The notes under the pieces were generated by a model that made no database searches, was not told where the DNA came from, and saw only the letters and a list, made by a program, of their open reading frames with translations. A DNA stretch of 59,183 bases from Alphaproteobacteria bacterium. GTDB taxonomy: Bacteria > Pseudomonadota > Alphaproteobacteria > Rhizobiales > Xanthobacteraceae. A program made the translations under genes and the position numbers. Below, piece by piece: positions 31,768 through 40,698 of the stretch (positions within the stretch are counted from its first letter, which is position 1; the number at the start of each line of letters is the position of its first letter). The stretch is from the NCBI GenBank assembly GCA_016869215.1, contig VGEP01000029.1, positions 1-59,183 on the forward strand, read 5' to 3'.

Positions 31768-32763
31768 ATGAGAAACATCTCAAAATTCGCCTTGATCGGA
31801 ACGGCGGTCGCCGGCATCGGCGCGGCGGCAAGCGCGCTCGCCTCCGAGCCGTTGCGGATCGGTGCCATGCCGGTCGGCTCGGGCTGGTACGTCGCGGCAT
31901 CGACGCTTGAGAAGACGCTGCGGCCCGTGGTCGGCGACCGCAAGCTCGAAGTCATCCCGCGCGGCGGCGGCGTCGCCAACCCGGTGGTGGTCGATACCGG
32001 CCGCGCCGAAATCGCGCTGTCGAACGTGCAGACCGCGCAGCTCGCCGTGGCGGGCGACGCCCTCTACAACGGCAAGAAGGCCGAAAACATCCGCGCCCTG
32101 GTCGGCGGGCTGAACCCGGTGTTCCTAGGCGCCATGGTACGCAACGACTTCGTCCAGCGCACCGGGCTCGACACCTTCGACAAGATCATGGCATCGGGCA
32201 AGGCGGTGCGCATTCTGATGAAGCCGCAGGGCTCCAACGTGCCGCCCGCCGTCGATGCGATTCTGGCGGCCTACGGCCTCGACCGCGCCAAGATCAAGGC
32301 CAACGGCGGCGACATCATCCAGGTCGACGTGGCGCAGACGCCCGCGATCATGCGCGACGGCCGCGCCGACATCCTGATCGACACCGTGCTGCGCGGCCAT
32401 CCGATGATCACGGAAGTGGCGCTGACCGCCGACGTTCGGTTCATGGACCTGTCGCCGAAGGCGCTCGACGCGCTCGCCAAGGTCGGCGTGAAACCTGCTT
32501 CGATTCCGGAGTGGTTCAAGGGCCAGAGCGGGCCGACCAAGAGCGGCGACTTCGGCACCGTGCTGATCGCGCACAGGAACCTGCCGGAGAACCTTGCGTA
32601 TCAGATCACCAAGGTCGTGATCGAACAAATGCCGGAAATGGCCAAGAACTACCCAGCCTGGTCGAGCTTCAAGGCCGAGGAAGCCGGCAAGCGCGAGAAC
32701 ACCGGCATAGCGCTGCATCCGGGCGCCGCGCGCTACTACAAGGAGCGCGGGTTCTCGATGTGA
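31768..32763 (+). CDS. TAXI family TRAP transporter solute-binding protein
   Basis: A 331-residue periplasmic binding protein with GGGAGGAAAC before the ATG. The signal peptide MRNISKFALIGTAVAGIGAAASALA precedes EPLRIGAMPVGSGWYVAASTLEKTLRPV, the TAXI (TRAP-associated extracytoplasmic immunogenic) N-terminal motif. ALSNVQTAQLAVAGDALYNGKK and KPQGSNVPPAVDAILAAYGL follow the family. Characterised TAXI proteins bind glutamate/glutamine or dicarboxylates. The matching fused membrane subunit is the next gene, so this is a complete transporter, unlike the orphan binding proteins elsewhere in the window. Confidence 0.93.
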   Translation: MRNISKFALIGTAVAGIGAAASALASEPLRIGAMPVGSGWYVAASTLEKTLRPVVGDRKLEVIPRGGGVANPVVVDTGRAEIALSNVQTAQLAVAGDALYNGKKAENIRALVGGLNPVFLGAMVRNDFVQRTGLDTFDKIMASGKAVRILMKPQGSNVPPAVDAILAAYGLDRAKIKANGGDIIQVDVAQTPAIMRDGRADILIDTVLRGHPMITEVALTADVRFMDLSPKALDALAKVGVKPASIPEWFKGQSGPTKSGDFGTVLIAHRNLPENLAYQITKVVIEQMPEMAKNYPAWSSFKAEEAGKRENTGIALHPGAARYYKERGFSM

Positions 32764-32811
32764 GGCGGCGCCAACTTTGATCGTCTGGCATAGCCAGCGG
32801 CACGGCGTGCT

Positions 32812-32834
32812 CCCCTCCCCCTTGCGGGGAGGGG
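32812..32834 (+). repeat. C/G-run hairpin between TAXI and TRAP permease genes
   Basis: CCCCTCCCC (32812-32820), loop CTTGC, GGGGAGGGG (32826-32834): perfect 9-bp stem. It is similar in words to the element at 1811-1879 and to a dispersed repeat class in related genomes. It lies inside a probable operon and may limit read-through so that the binding protein is made in excess over the permease. Confidence 0.6.
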
Positions 32835-32876
32835 CGACCCGAATTCGCAGCCACTCCCTCCCCCGCCAAGCCTCTC

Positions 32877-34805
32877 ATGACCGCAGCGCTGAAAAAACTC
32901 GCTGACATACGGCTGTGGGTCGCGGTCGTCCTCGTCGTCTTCCAATACTGGATTCTCCTGCATCCACAGCAGCCGCTGTTCGAGCGGCCCGTGCATCTGC
33001 TGCTCGCGCTGTTCCTCGTCTACCTGTGGTTCCCGGTCAAAAGCGGGCGCATGCCGCGCGCGGCGAGGCTCGCGCTGGATGTCGCCGGCGTTGCCGCGGT
33101 CGCGGCGCTTGCCGTCTACCTGTGGATCGCAGTGCCGCGGTTCATGACCCGCATCGACAACGTCGACCCGGTGTTCTGGTGGGACGTCGTATTCGGCGCG
33201 GTGCTGGTGGTGCTGCTGATCGAAGCTGTGCGGCGCACGGTCGGCTGGATCCTGGTCTGGGTGATCGCAGGATTCCTGCTCTACGGCGCGCTCGGGTACC
33301 TCATCCCCGCGCCTGCCGGCTTCCGCGGCTTCGGCGTCGAGGAGTACACCGAAATCCTCACCATGACGACGAGCGGCATCCTCGGCGTCACGACCGAAAC
33401 CTCGGTCAACTTCGTGTTCTATTTCGTCGCGTTCGGCGCGGCCTATTCGGCCATCGGCGGCGCACAGCTATTCATCGACCTCGCCGTGCGTCTCGTTGGC
33501 CGCAGCCGCGGCGGCGGCGCCAAGATTGCCATCGTCGGGTCGAGTCTGATGGGAACGATCTCCGGCAGCGCAGTCGCCAACGTCACCGCGACCGGCGTGT
33601 TCTCGATACCGCTGATGCGGCGCTCCGGCATGTCGGCGCACAATGCCGCGGCGACCGAGGCCATCGCCTCCACCGGCGGCCAGCTCATGCCGCCGGTGAT
33701 GGGGATCGCGGCCTTCGTCATGGCCGAACTGCTGAGCGTTCCCTATGCCCAGATCGCGCTCGCGGGCCTGATCCCGGCGATGGCGTTCTACATCGCGCTC
33801 TACTTCAACGCCGATCTTTACGCGCGCAAAACCGGCATCGGCACGCTAGACAAGGACGCCATCGGGGAATTGCCGCCGCTGCTGCCGCGGCTACATCTGC
33901 TGGTCCCCCCGCTGGTCCTGGTCGCGGGCCTTTGCCTGAACTTCTCCGCGCAGATGGCCGCGACCTACGCCACGCTGTCCTGCTTCCCGCTCGCCTTCAT
34001 CCGGCGCGAGAACTGGCTAACCTTCGACAAGACCGTGAAGATGATCAACGACCTCGGCAAGCAGATGGCCGAGATCGCAATCCCGATCGCGGCGATCGGC
34101 ATCATCATAGCGGTCGCGATCCAGTCCAACATCGCGCTGAAGTTCGCCGCAGGCGTGATCGCTGCGAGCGGCGGCGCGCTTGGAATTTCGCTCATTCTGG
34201 TCATCGTCGGCTGCATCGTCATGGGCATGGGCCTGCCCACCGTCGCGGCCTACATCATCGGTGCGGTGCTGTACGTTCCGGCGCTGAAGGAGCTGGGAGT
34301 GGCGCCGCTCGCCGCGCATTTCTTCGTCATGTACTACTGCGTGCTGTCGATGGTGACGCCGCCGGTCGCGCTCGCCTCCTACGCCGCCGCAGGCCTCGCC
34401 GGCGCGGGGCCGATGACGACGAGCCTCGCGGCGTTCCGCATGAGCTTCGTCTGCTTCCTGGTGCCGTTCGCCTTCGTGGTCGACCCGGCGCTGCTGTTCC
34501 AGGCGGACCTCATTCAGGTGCTGATCGCGAGCGCCGGCCTATTCCTGTCGACATCGGTGTGGGCGATCGGGCTGATCGGCTACTTTCGCCGGCCGCTGGT
34601 CTGGTGCGACCGCATCCTCTTGATGGCCTGCGGCGTCATCGCCATCGTTGCGCCCACCGGCGCGATGCTGTGGGACATCGGCGTCGGGGTCGCGGCCGTG
34701 TTCCTGTTGCTGAACTGGTTCTTTCCGCGTTTCAGCTTCGCGACGCTGACGCCAGACGGATGGAACGGCAAGGGCGCGGCGGCGCCGGATACGGGGCAAC
34801 GCTAG
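32877..34805 (+). CDS. TRAP transporter fused permease subunit (4TM + 12TM)
   Basis: A 642-residue integral membrane protein. The N-terminal part has several hydrophobic helices corresponding to the small DctQ domain (LWVAVVLVVFQYWILL; LLLALFLVYLWF), fused to the large DctM-like domain. TETSVNFVFYFVAFGAAYSAIGG, IVGSSLMGTISGSAVANVTATGVFSIPLM and ASTGGQLMPPVMGIAAFVMAE are hallmarks of the fused TAXI-associated TRAP permease. It carries out sodium- or proton-driven uptake of the ligand captured by the preceding binding protein. It overlaps the next gene by one base (TAGTG). Confidence 0.93.
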   Translation: MTAALKKLADIRLWVAVVLVVFQYWILLHPQQPLFERPVHLLLALFLVYLWFPVKSGRMPRAARLALDVAGVAAVAALAVYLWIAVPRFMTRIDNVDPVFWWDVVFGAVLVVLLIEAVRRTVGWILVWVIAGFLLYGALGYLIPAPAGFRGFGVEEYTEILTMTTSGILGVTTETSVNFVFYFVAFGAAYSAIGGAQLFIDLAVRLVGRSRGGGAKIAIVGSSLMGTISGSAVANVTATGVFSIPLMRRSGMSAHNAAATEAIASTGGQLMPPVMGIAAFVMAELLSVPYAQIALAGLIPAMAFYIALYFNADLYARKTGIGTLDKDAIGELPPLLPRLHLLVPPLVLVAGLCLNFSAQMAATYATLSCFPLAFIRRENWLTFDKTVKMINDLGKQMAEIAIPIAAIGIIIAVAIQSNIALKFAAGVIAASGGALGISLILVIVGCIVMGMGLPTVAAYIIGAVLYVPALKELGVAPLAAHFFVMYYCVLSMVTPPVALASYAAAGLAGAGPMTTSLAAFRMSFVCFLVPFAFVVDPALLFQADLIQVLIASAGLFLSTSVWAIGLIGYFRRPLVWCDRILLMACGVIAIVAPTGAMLWDIGVGVAAVFLLLNWFFPRFSFATLTPDGWNGKGAAAPDTGQR

Positions 34806-35899
34806 TGTCGAAGGGTCAAGTCCATCTGCGCGAGGATCGCATTGCAACCGACGAGCGTTCGGGCCGACGGATCCGGCAGGTCACGAGCCATCCATCGATT
34901 CATCATCATCCGTTCTTTTTCGTGCCGGCCTACGACCGCGCGATGAAGAAGCTGATCTTCGTATCGTACCGGACCGGAAGCCCGCAGATTTTCTTCGAGG
35001 ATCGCGCCAGCGGCAATCTGGTGCAGGCGACCAACCGGCCCGACCTCGCCGACTGGTCGATCTCGCCGTCGCCCGACGGCCGCTACGTCTATTTCACCGC
35101 CGGTACCGGCGCGTTTCGCGTCGACCTCGACACGTTCGCTGAGGAACAACTCGCCGACTTCGGCGCGGTCGAGATGCGCGAGAAGGGCATGGTCGGCGCG
35201 GCCATGGGCACCACCGCGCTGTCGGCCAGCGGTCGCTGGTGGGCCGTGCCGGTCAAAGCCGGGTCGGTGTCGCGGTTCGTGCTGATCGACACCGAGAAAA
35301 AGACTTCCAGCGTATTCCTGGAGCGCGACACCATCGGCCATCCGCAGTTCTGCCCCGACGACGAGGACCTGATCCTCTACGCCGGCCCCCTCACCGACCG
35401 GGTCTGGCTCACCGACCGCAGCGGCAAGAACAACCGAAGGCTCTACGAGCGCGAGGACAAGATGCAGTGGGTCACCCACGAGGTCTGGGTGCCGGGCCGC
35501 CGCTGCGTCGCCTTCGTCGACTGGCCGCGCGGCATGCGCATGATCGACATCGACCGCGGCGTAATCTACTGGGTCACGCGCTTTCCGGCGTGGCACGCCT
35601 CGCCCGACTCCGTCGGGCGTCATTTCGTCTGCGACACCAATTTCCCCGACCGCGGGCTGCACACCATCGATATCGACGACGACGACGACGTGACTCCGCT
35701 CTGCCTTAGCGAAGCCACCAACGAGGGCGCGCACTGGGGCGCGCCGTTTCCCTACAACGACGGCCCCGTCGGCGTCGAAGCCCGCCAGCACACCCATCCG
35801 CATCCGCGCTATTCGCCGGACAATACGCGCGTGCTGTTCACATCCGACAAGTCCGGACACGCACAGCTTTACGAAGTGCTGCTGGAGAACGGCCGATGA
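34805..35899 (+). CDS. Oligogalacturonate lyase-like/TolB-like beta-propeller protein
   Basis: A 364-residue protein. It starts at the GTG at 34805, coupled to the permease stop (TAGTG); the open frame extends far upstream only as a shadow of the permease gene. It contains repeated propeller blades (SISPSPDGRYVYFTAGTG; DNTRVLFTSDKSGHAQLYEVLLENG) and a run of His (SHPSIHHHPFFFVPAYD) plus QHTHPHPRYSPDN. The His-rich loops and the blade pattern resemble oligogalacturonate lyases, whose metal site uses His residues. There is no signal peptide, so it is cytoplasmic. Oligogalacturonide cleavage is unlikely in this neighbourhood; a related lyase or isomerase acting on the imported acid is my inference. 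It overlaps the DUF1445 gene by four bases. Confidence 0.78.
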   Translation: MSKGQVHLREDRIATDERSGRRIRQVTSHPSIHHHPFFFVPAYDRAMKKLIFVSYRTGSPQIFFEDRASGNLVQATNRPDLADWSISPSPDGRYVYFTAGTGAFRVDLDTFAEEQLADFGAVEMREKGMVGAAMGTTALSASGRWWAVPVKAGSVSRFVLIDTEKKTSSVFLERDTIGHPQFCPDDEDLILYAGPLTDRVWLTDRSGKNNRRLYEREDKMQWVTHEVWVPGRRCVAFVDWPRGMRMIDIDRGVIYWVTRFPAWHASPDSVGRHFVCDTNFPDRGLHTIDIDDDDDVTPLCLSEATNEGAHWGAPFPYNDGPVGVEARQHTHPHPRYSPDNTRVLFTSDKSGHAQLYEVLLENGR

Positions 35900-36672
35900 A
35901 CGCAAACGGCATGCTGGAAAGTCAGCGCGTACGCGCCGAAATCCGCGCCGGGCGCATCACCGGCACAAGCCGGGGGCTCGCGCACGGCTTCGTGCAGTGC
36001 AATCTCGCGATCCTGCCGAAGGCATACGCCTTTGACCTCCTGCTCTACTGCCAGCGCAACCAGCGCGCCTGCCCGGTTCTGGAAGTCACCGATCCCGGCA
36101 GTCCGGTGCCGAAGAAGCTCGCGCCCACCGGCGACCTGCGCACCGACTGCGCCCGTTATGCGATCTACCGCGACGGCGTGCGCGTCGAGGACCGCACCGA
36201 CATTACCGATCTCTGGCGCGACGACCTCATGACCTTCCTGATCGGCTCCGGCATCTCGATCGACGGCGCGCTGGAGGCCGCCGGCGTGCCGACCCACAAG
36301 GACCGCTGGGTGCTGCGCACCACGATCCCGACCGAGCCCGCAGGCCTCTTCAGCGGCGACATGATCGTAACGATGCGCTGGCTCTCGCCGCAGCAGGCCA
36401 TTGCGGCAACGCAGATCACGTCGCGCTTCCCGTTCAATCACGGCGCACCGATTCACATCGGCGATCCGGCGTTGATCGGCGCGGACCTGAAAGCCCCGCT
36501 GTTCGGCCCGCCGGTGCCGCCGACGCCCGAGGGCATCGTGCCGGTGTTCTGGGCCTGCGGCGTGACCCCGCAGAGCGCGGTCGAGAACGCTAAGCTGCCG
36601 TTCTTCATCGCGCATGCGCCAGCGCACAGCTTCATCTCCGATATGCCGTCCAGCGCGCTGATGAACCCCTGA
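35896..36672 (+). CDS. DUF1445 (YcsI/D-glutamate cyclase-type) putative hydro-lyase
   Basis: A 258-residue protein, normal full length for the family, with an ATGA overlap with the upstream gene. Recognisable family segments are RAEIRAGRITGTSRGLAHGFVQCNLAILPKAYAFDLLLYCQRN, CPVLEVTDPG, DLRTDCARYAIYRDG, FLIGSGISIDGAL, VTMRWLSPQQAIAATQITSRFPFNHGAPIHIGDP and PVFWACGVTPQSAV. In mammals a protein with this domain is a D-glutamate cyclase giving 5-oxo-D-proline. In Bacillus the homologue ycsI is in the 5-oxoprolinase operon. Here it is next to oxoprolinase-type HyuAB, which supports a role with D-glutamate or 5-oxoproline. Confidence 0.88.
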   Translation: MNANGMLESQRVRAEIRAGRITGTSRGLAHGFVQCNLAILPKAYAFDLLLYCQRNQRACPVLEVTDPGSPVPKKLAPTGDLRTDCARYAIYRDGVRVEDRTDITDLWRDDLMTFLIGSGISIDGALEAAGVPTHKDRWVLRTTIPTEPAGLFSGDMIVTMRWLSPQQAIAATQITSRFPFNHGAPIHIGDPALIGADLKAPLFGPPVPPTPEGIVPVFWACGVTPQSAVENAKLPFFIAHAPAHSFISDMPSSALMNP

Positions 36673-36686
36673 AGGAACCTTTCGCA

Positions 36687-38768
36687 GTGAACGCCCCCGT
36701 GCGCAGCACCTCCCCGATCCGCCTGTCCGCCGACGTCGGCGGCACGTTCACGGACGTCGCGGCGTTCGACGAGGCGACGGGCGAGCTGAAGCTCGGAAAG
36801 ACGCTGACCACGCCGGAGCGGCTGGTGAGCGGCATCGAGAACGGCGTCGGCAAGGCAGGCTCGGCGTTCAAGGCCGCTCGGCTCTTCCTTCATGGCACCA
36901 CGGTCGCGATCAACACCATCCTGGAGCGCACCGGCGCGCGCTGCGCGCTGCTCACCACCACCGGCTTCCGCGACATCTACGAAATCGGTCGCGTCAATCG
37001 GCCAGAGTCCTACAACCTGTTCTTCAAAAAGCACGCGCCGCTGATCGACCGCGACCTGCGGTTCGAGATCATGGAGCGGACCGACGCCCAGGGCACGGTC
37101 CTGATCCAGCTCGACGAAGAGCAGGTCCGAAAGGCCGCGGCCGAGGCGGTGGCACAGGGCGCGGAAGCCATCGCGATCCTGTTCCTGCACTCCTACCGCA
37201 ACCCGACGCACGAGCGCCGCGCCAAGGAGATCGTCGAGCGCGAATTCCCGCAGCTCTTCGTCACCGCCTCGCACGAGCTGTCGCAGGAGTATCGCGAATA
37301 CGAACGCACCTCGACCGCGGCCGCCAACGCTTATGTCGGCCCGCGGGTGCGGACCTATCTCACCGAGATGGAACAGCACCTCAGCGGCGCCGGCTTCAAC
37401 GGCAGCTTTCTGATCGTGCAGTCGACCGGCGGTCTGTTCGACGTCGGCGATGCGCGGAGCTCGTGCATCCGCATGCTGGAGTCGGGACCGGCCGCAGGCG
37501 TGGTCGGCGCCAAAGCGCTGTGCGATTCCATCGGAATAAAGAACGCCATCGCCTTCGACATGGGTGGCACCACCGCCAAGGCCGGCGTGATCGAGAACGG
37601 CGAGGTGCTGATGACCGGCTCGGCGCTGATCGGCGGCTACGCCACCGGCCTTCCCGTGCAGATGCCAATGATCGACATCCAGGAGGTCGGCACCGGCGGC
37701 GGCTCGATCGCGCGTATCGAGACTGGCAACGCGCTGCGAGTCGGCCCCGAGAGCGCGGGCGCGGTGCCCGGCCCGGTCTGTTACGGACTCGGCGGAACCG
37801 AGCCGACGGTGACCGACGCCAATCTGGTGCTCGGCCGGCTCAGCGCAGACCGCTTCCTCGGCGGCGAGATGACGCTCGACCTCGCCGCTGCCCGCAAGGC
37901 GTTAGCCGAGCGTGTCGCGACCCCGCTCGGCCTCGGCGCGATCGAGGCCGCGGAAGGCATTCTGCGCATCGCCACCACCAAGATGGCTCATGTCGTACGC
38001 TGGGTGACCACCGAGCGTGGGCTCGACGCGGCGAACTTCGCGCTGATCGCTTACGGCGGCGCGGGACCGCTGCATGCCGCGATGGTGGCGCGCGACCTTG
38101 GCATCGCCAAGGTCGTGATCCCGCGCGCGCCGGGGCATTTCTCGGCCTTCGGCATGCTGGTCGCTGACCTGCGCTGCGACCACGTCAACACCTGGTTTAC
38201 GCCGCTCGCCGAAGCTTCGTTCGAGGCGATGGAGCGGCTCTACCGCGGCATGGAAGCGCGCGGCCGCGACACCGTCACGCGCGACGGCGGCGTCGGTGGC
38301 ACGATCGCGACACGCGCGGCCGACATGCGCTACGTCGGCCAGGAGCACGCGGTCACCGTCGACCTGCCGGTCGAGCTGTTCGAGAAGCAGGACCGCGACG
38401 GCATCAAGAAGCGCTTCGACGCCGTTCATGACGTGCGCTATGGGTTCTCGGTGCCCAACGAAAAGGCCGAGATCGTCAGCCTGCGCAGCGGGGTCGTCGG
38501 CCAGATGCGCAAGCCGCCGTTCGAGCGGATCGCGGCGGGCGCGGCGGAGCCCGATTCCCCCGCCTTCCGCGGCAAACGGCCGGTCTATTTCGCGGGCACG
38601 GGCTTTACCGAGACGCCGACCTATCACCGGCCGGCGCTGAGGGCCGGCAACGTCATCGCGGGCCCGGCGCTGATCGAGGAGCACGCCTCCACGACGGTTG
38701 TGCTGCCCAGCGACACGCTGACGGTCGACGACTTTGGCGACCTCGTGATCGAGATCGGAAGGAACTGA
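36687..38768 (+). CDS. hyuA: Hydantoinase/oxoprolinase family protein, A subunit
   Basis: A 693-residue ATP-dependent hydrolase subunit of usual length; GTG start after GAAGGAA. SADVGGTFTDVAAFD is the N-terminal phosphate-binding motif, and FDMGGTTAKAGVIENGEV is the second acidic nucleotide-binding motif. HGTTVAINTILERTGARCALLTTTGFRDIYEIGR is the substrate-domain hallmark. With the B subunit it hydrolyses cyclic amides such as 5-oxoproline or N-methylhydantoin at the cost of ATP; some relatives are acetone or acetophenone carboxylases, but no gamma subunit is present. It lies 14 bases after the DUF1445 gene and two bases before hyuB. Confidence 0.93.
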   Translation: MNAPVRSTSPIRLSADVGGTFTDVAAFDEATGELKLGKTLTTPERLVSGIENGVGKAGSAFKAARLFLHGTTVAINTILERTGARCALLTTTGFRDIYEIGRVNRPESYNLFFKKHAPLIDRDLRFEIMERTDAQGTVLIQLDEEQVRKAAAEAVAQGAEAIAILFLHSYRNPTHERRAKEIVEREFPQLFVTASHELSQEYREYERTSTAAANAYVGPRVRTYLTEMEQHLSGAGFNGSFLIVQSTGGLFDVGDARSSCIRMLESGPAAGVVGAKALCDSIGIKNAIAFDMGGTTAKAGVIENGEVLMTGSALIGGYATGLPVQMPMIDIQEVGTGGGSIARIETGNALRVGPESAGAVPGPVCYGLGGTEPTVTDANLVLGRLSADRFLGGEMTLDLAAARKALAERVATPLGLGAIEAAEGILRIATTKMAHVVRWVTTERGLDAANFALIAYGGAGPLHAAMVARDLGIAKVVIPRAPGHFSAFGMLVADLRCDHVNTWFTPLAEASFEAMERLYRGMEARGRDTVTRDGGVGGTIATRAADMRYVGQEHAVTVDLPVELFEKQDRDGIKKRFDAVHDVRYGFSVPNEKAEIVSLRSGVVGQMRKPPFERIAAGAAEPDSPAFRGKRPVYFAGTGFTETPTYHRPALRAGNVIAGPALIEEHASTTVVLPSDTLTVDDFGDLVIEIGRN

Positions 38769-38770
38769 TC

Positions 38771-40684
38771 ATGGACGCCGTTACGGGAAAACGTCCGGCA
38801 TCCTCCGCCAGTCACGACCCGGTCGTGACCGAAATCGTGCGCAACGGTCTCGTGGCCGTGACCGAGGAGATGAAGATCAACCTCATGCGCACGGCCTACA
38901 ACATGATCATCTACGAGGCGCTCGACTTCACCGTCGGCCTGTTCGACGCGCGCGGCGACACGGTGTCGATCGGTTTGGGCCTGCCGATGTTCATCCGCGG
39001 CATGAGCGACACGGTGAAAGCCAAGATCGACCAGGTCGGCCCGCAGAACATGGAGCCGGGCGACATCCTGCTGACCAACGACGCCTACACGACCGGCTCG
39101 CACCTCAACCACATGACCTTCACGGTGCCGATCTTCCACGACGGAGAGTTGGTGGCTTACTCCTGCTGCATGGCGCATTGGCCGGACGTCGGCGGCACGC
39201 TGACGGAGGGCACGACCGACATCTATTCCGAAGGCTTGCAGATGCCGATCGTGAAAATCTACCGCAAGGGCGTGCCGAACGAGGAGCTAATCTCGATCAT
39301 CAAGACCAACGTGCGCATCCCCGAGCGCGCCATGGGCGACTTCCGCGCCCAGATCGCGGCTGTTAAGACCGGCGAGCGGCGGTTCATCGAAATGATCCGC
39401 AAGTACGGCCGCGACGCGGTGCTCGGCGGAATCGAAGCGATCATGGACCAGAGTGAGGCCGTAGCGCGCGCGCGCGTGCGAGAGATGCCCGACGGCGTCT
39501 ACGAGGCCGAGTCGTTCATGGACGACGACGGCATCAACCAGGGCCAGCGCGTGCCGATCAAGGTGCGCGTAACGGTGAAAGGCGACCGCATGACGGTCGA
39601 CCTCTCCGACGTGTCGCCGCAGGTGCAGGGCTTTTACAATTCCGGCCAGACCGCCGGACGGTCCTGCTGCCAGGTGGCGTTCAAGTGCCTGACCACCGCG
39701 CTCGACCTTCCGATCAACGACGGCACGTTCCGCGCCCTCGACATCGTGCTGCCGATGGGCCGCGTGGTCAGCGCGGAGAAGCCGGCCGCGATGCGCATGT
39801 GGATGACCTATCCCATGACCATCGTCGACACGATCTTCAAGGCGCTCGCGCCGGCCCTGCCCGACCAGGTGATCGCGGGTCATCACGCCGACCTCTGCGT
39901 CGGCCGCATCAACGGCCGCCGGCCAAAGGACAACAGCTTCTATATTTACCTCGGCGGCTTGATCGGCGGTGGTTGGGGCGCCAAGCACGACAGCGACGGT
40001 ATGAACGCCACCATCGCCATGAACGACGGCGACACCCACAACGGGCCGTCGGAACAGGTCGAGGCGAAGTATCCGCTGCTGGTGGAGCGTTACTGCCTGC
40101 GCCCGGACTCCGGCGGCGCGGGCCGATTCCGCGGCGGACTCGGCACCGAGCAGGTGGTGCAGGCGCGGCATCCGATCCGCTTCTCATCGCTGATGGAGCG
40201 CGTACGCTGCAAGCCCTGGGGCCTGTTCGGCGGGTTGTCGGGTTTCGGCAATGGCGTGGCGCTGCACCGCTTCGGCAAGGACGAAGAGGCACGGTTTCCC
40301 AGCGGCAAGGCGCTCAATCAGACCCTGCAGGCGGGCGACGCCTACATTCTGCGCTCCGGCGGCGGCGGCGGCTACGGCTCGCCGCTGGAACGCGACATCG
40401 CGGCGCTGCAGCGCGACGTGCGCTGCGGCTATGTGTCGAGGGAATCGGCCGAGAAGCACTATGGCGCCGTGTTCAGGGGCGACACGCTCGACCTCGACGT
40501 GACCGCAACGCAGGCGCGCCGCACGCAGATGCGCGAGCAGGGCCTGCCGCACGACGAGCCGATTTCGGATATCATCATCCCGTTCCCCGCGGCGCCGCAG
40601 GCGCCGGAGCGCAACCCTGAGCTCGAGAAGCTGACCGAGGAGGAGCGCACGGCGTTTGCGATGACCTGCCGGTGCTGCTCTTGA
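38771..40684 (+). CDS. hyuB: Hydantoinase B/oxoprolinase family protein, B subunit
   Basis: A 637-residue partner subunit. DPVVTEIVRNGLVAVTEEMKINLMRTAYNMIIYEALDFTVGLFDARG, GDILLTNDAYTTGSHLNHMTF (with the metal-site-like Asn-Asp and His) and YNSGQTAGRSCCQVAFKCL are typical. The Gly-rich FRGGLGTEQV and LRSGGGGGYGSPLERD segments lie near the C-terminus. It forms the catalytic complex with HyuA. The C-terminus ends in CRCCS, which may bind metal. The gene is tightly linked to hyuA (two bases apart) and is followed by the carboxypeptidase gene 14 bases on. Confidence 0.93.
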   Translation: MDAVTGKRPASSASHDPVVTEIVRNGLVAVTEEMKINLMRTAYNMIIYEALDFTVGLFDARGDTVSIGLGLPMFIRGMSDTVKAKIDQVGPQNMEPGDILLTNDAYTTGSHLNHMTFTVPIFHDGELVAYSCCMAHWPDVGGTLTEGTTDIYSEGLQMPIVKIYRKGVPNEELISIIKTNVRIPERAMGDFRAQIAAVKTGERRFIEMIRKYGRDAVLGGIEAIMDQSEAVARARVREMPDGVYEAESFMDDDGINQGQRVPIKVRVTVKGDRMTVDLSDVSPQVQGFYNSGQTAGRSCCQVAFKCLTTALDLPINDGTFRALDIVLPMGRVVSAEKPAAMRMWMTYPMTIVDTIFKALAPALPDQVIAGHHADLCVGRINGRRPKDNSFYIYLGGLIGGGWGAKHDSDGMNATIAMNDGDTHNGPSEQVEAKYPLLVERYCLRPDSGGAGRFRGGLGTEQVVQARHPIRFSSLMERVRCKPWGLFGGLSGFGNGVALHRFGKDEEARFPSGKALNQTLQAGDAYILRSGGGGGYGSPLERDIAALQRDVRCGYVSRESAEKHYGAVFRGDTLDLDVTATQARRTQMREQGLPHDEPISDIIIPFPAAPQAPERNPELEKLTEEERTAFAMTCRCCS

Positions 40685-40698
40685 GGCTTGCGACGCTC

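Noticed and set aside
32915-34804. Upstream part of the 994-residue open frame that contains the beta-propeller protein
   Set aside because: This part is an off-frame reading of the TRAP permease; the real gene starts at the GTG at 34805 that overlaps the permease stop codon.
36687-40684. Acetone or acetophenone carboxylase
   Set aside because: No gamma subunit is present, and the DUF1445 neighbour favours oxoprolinase/hydantoinase; not fully excluded.
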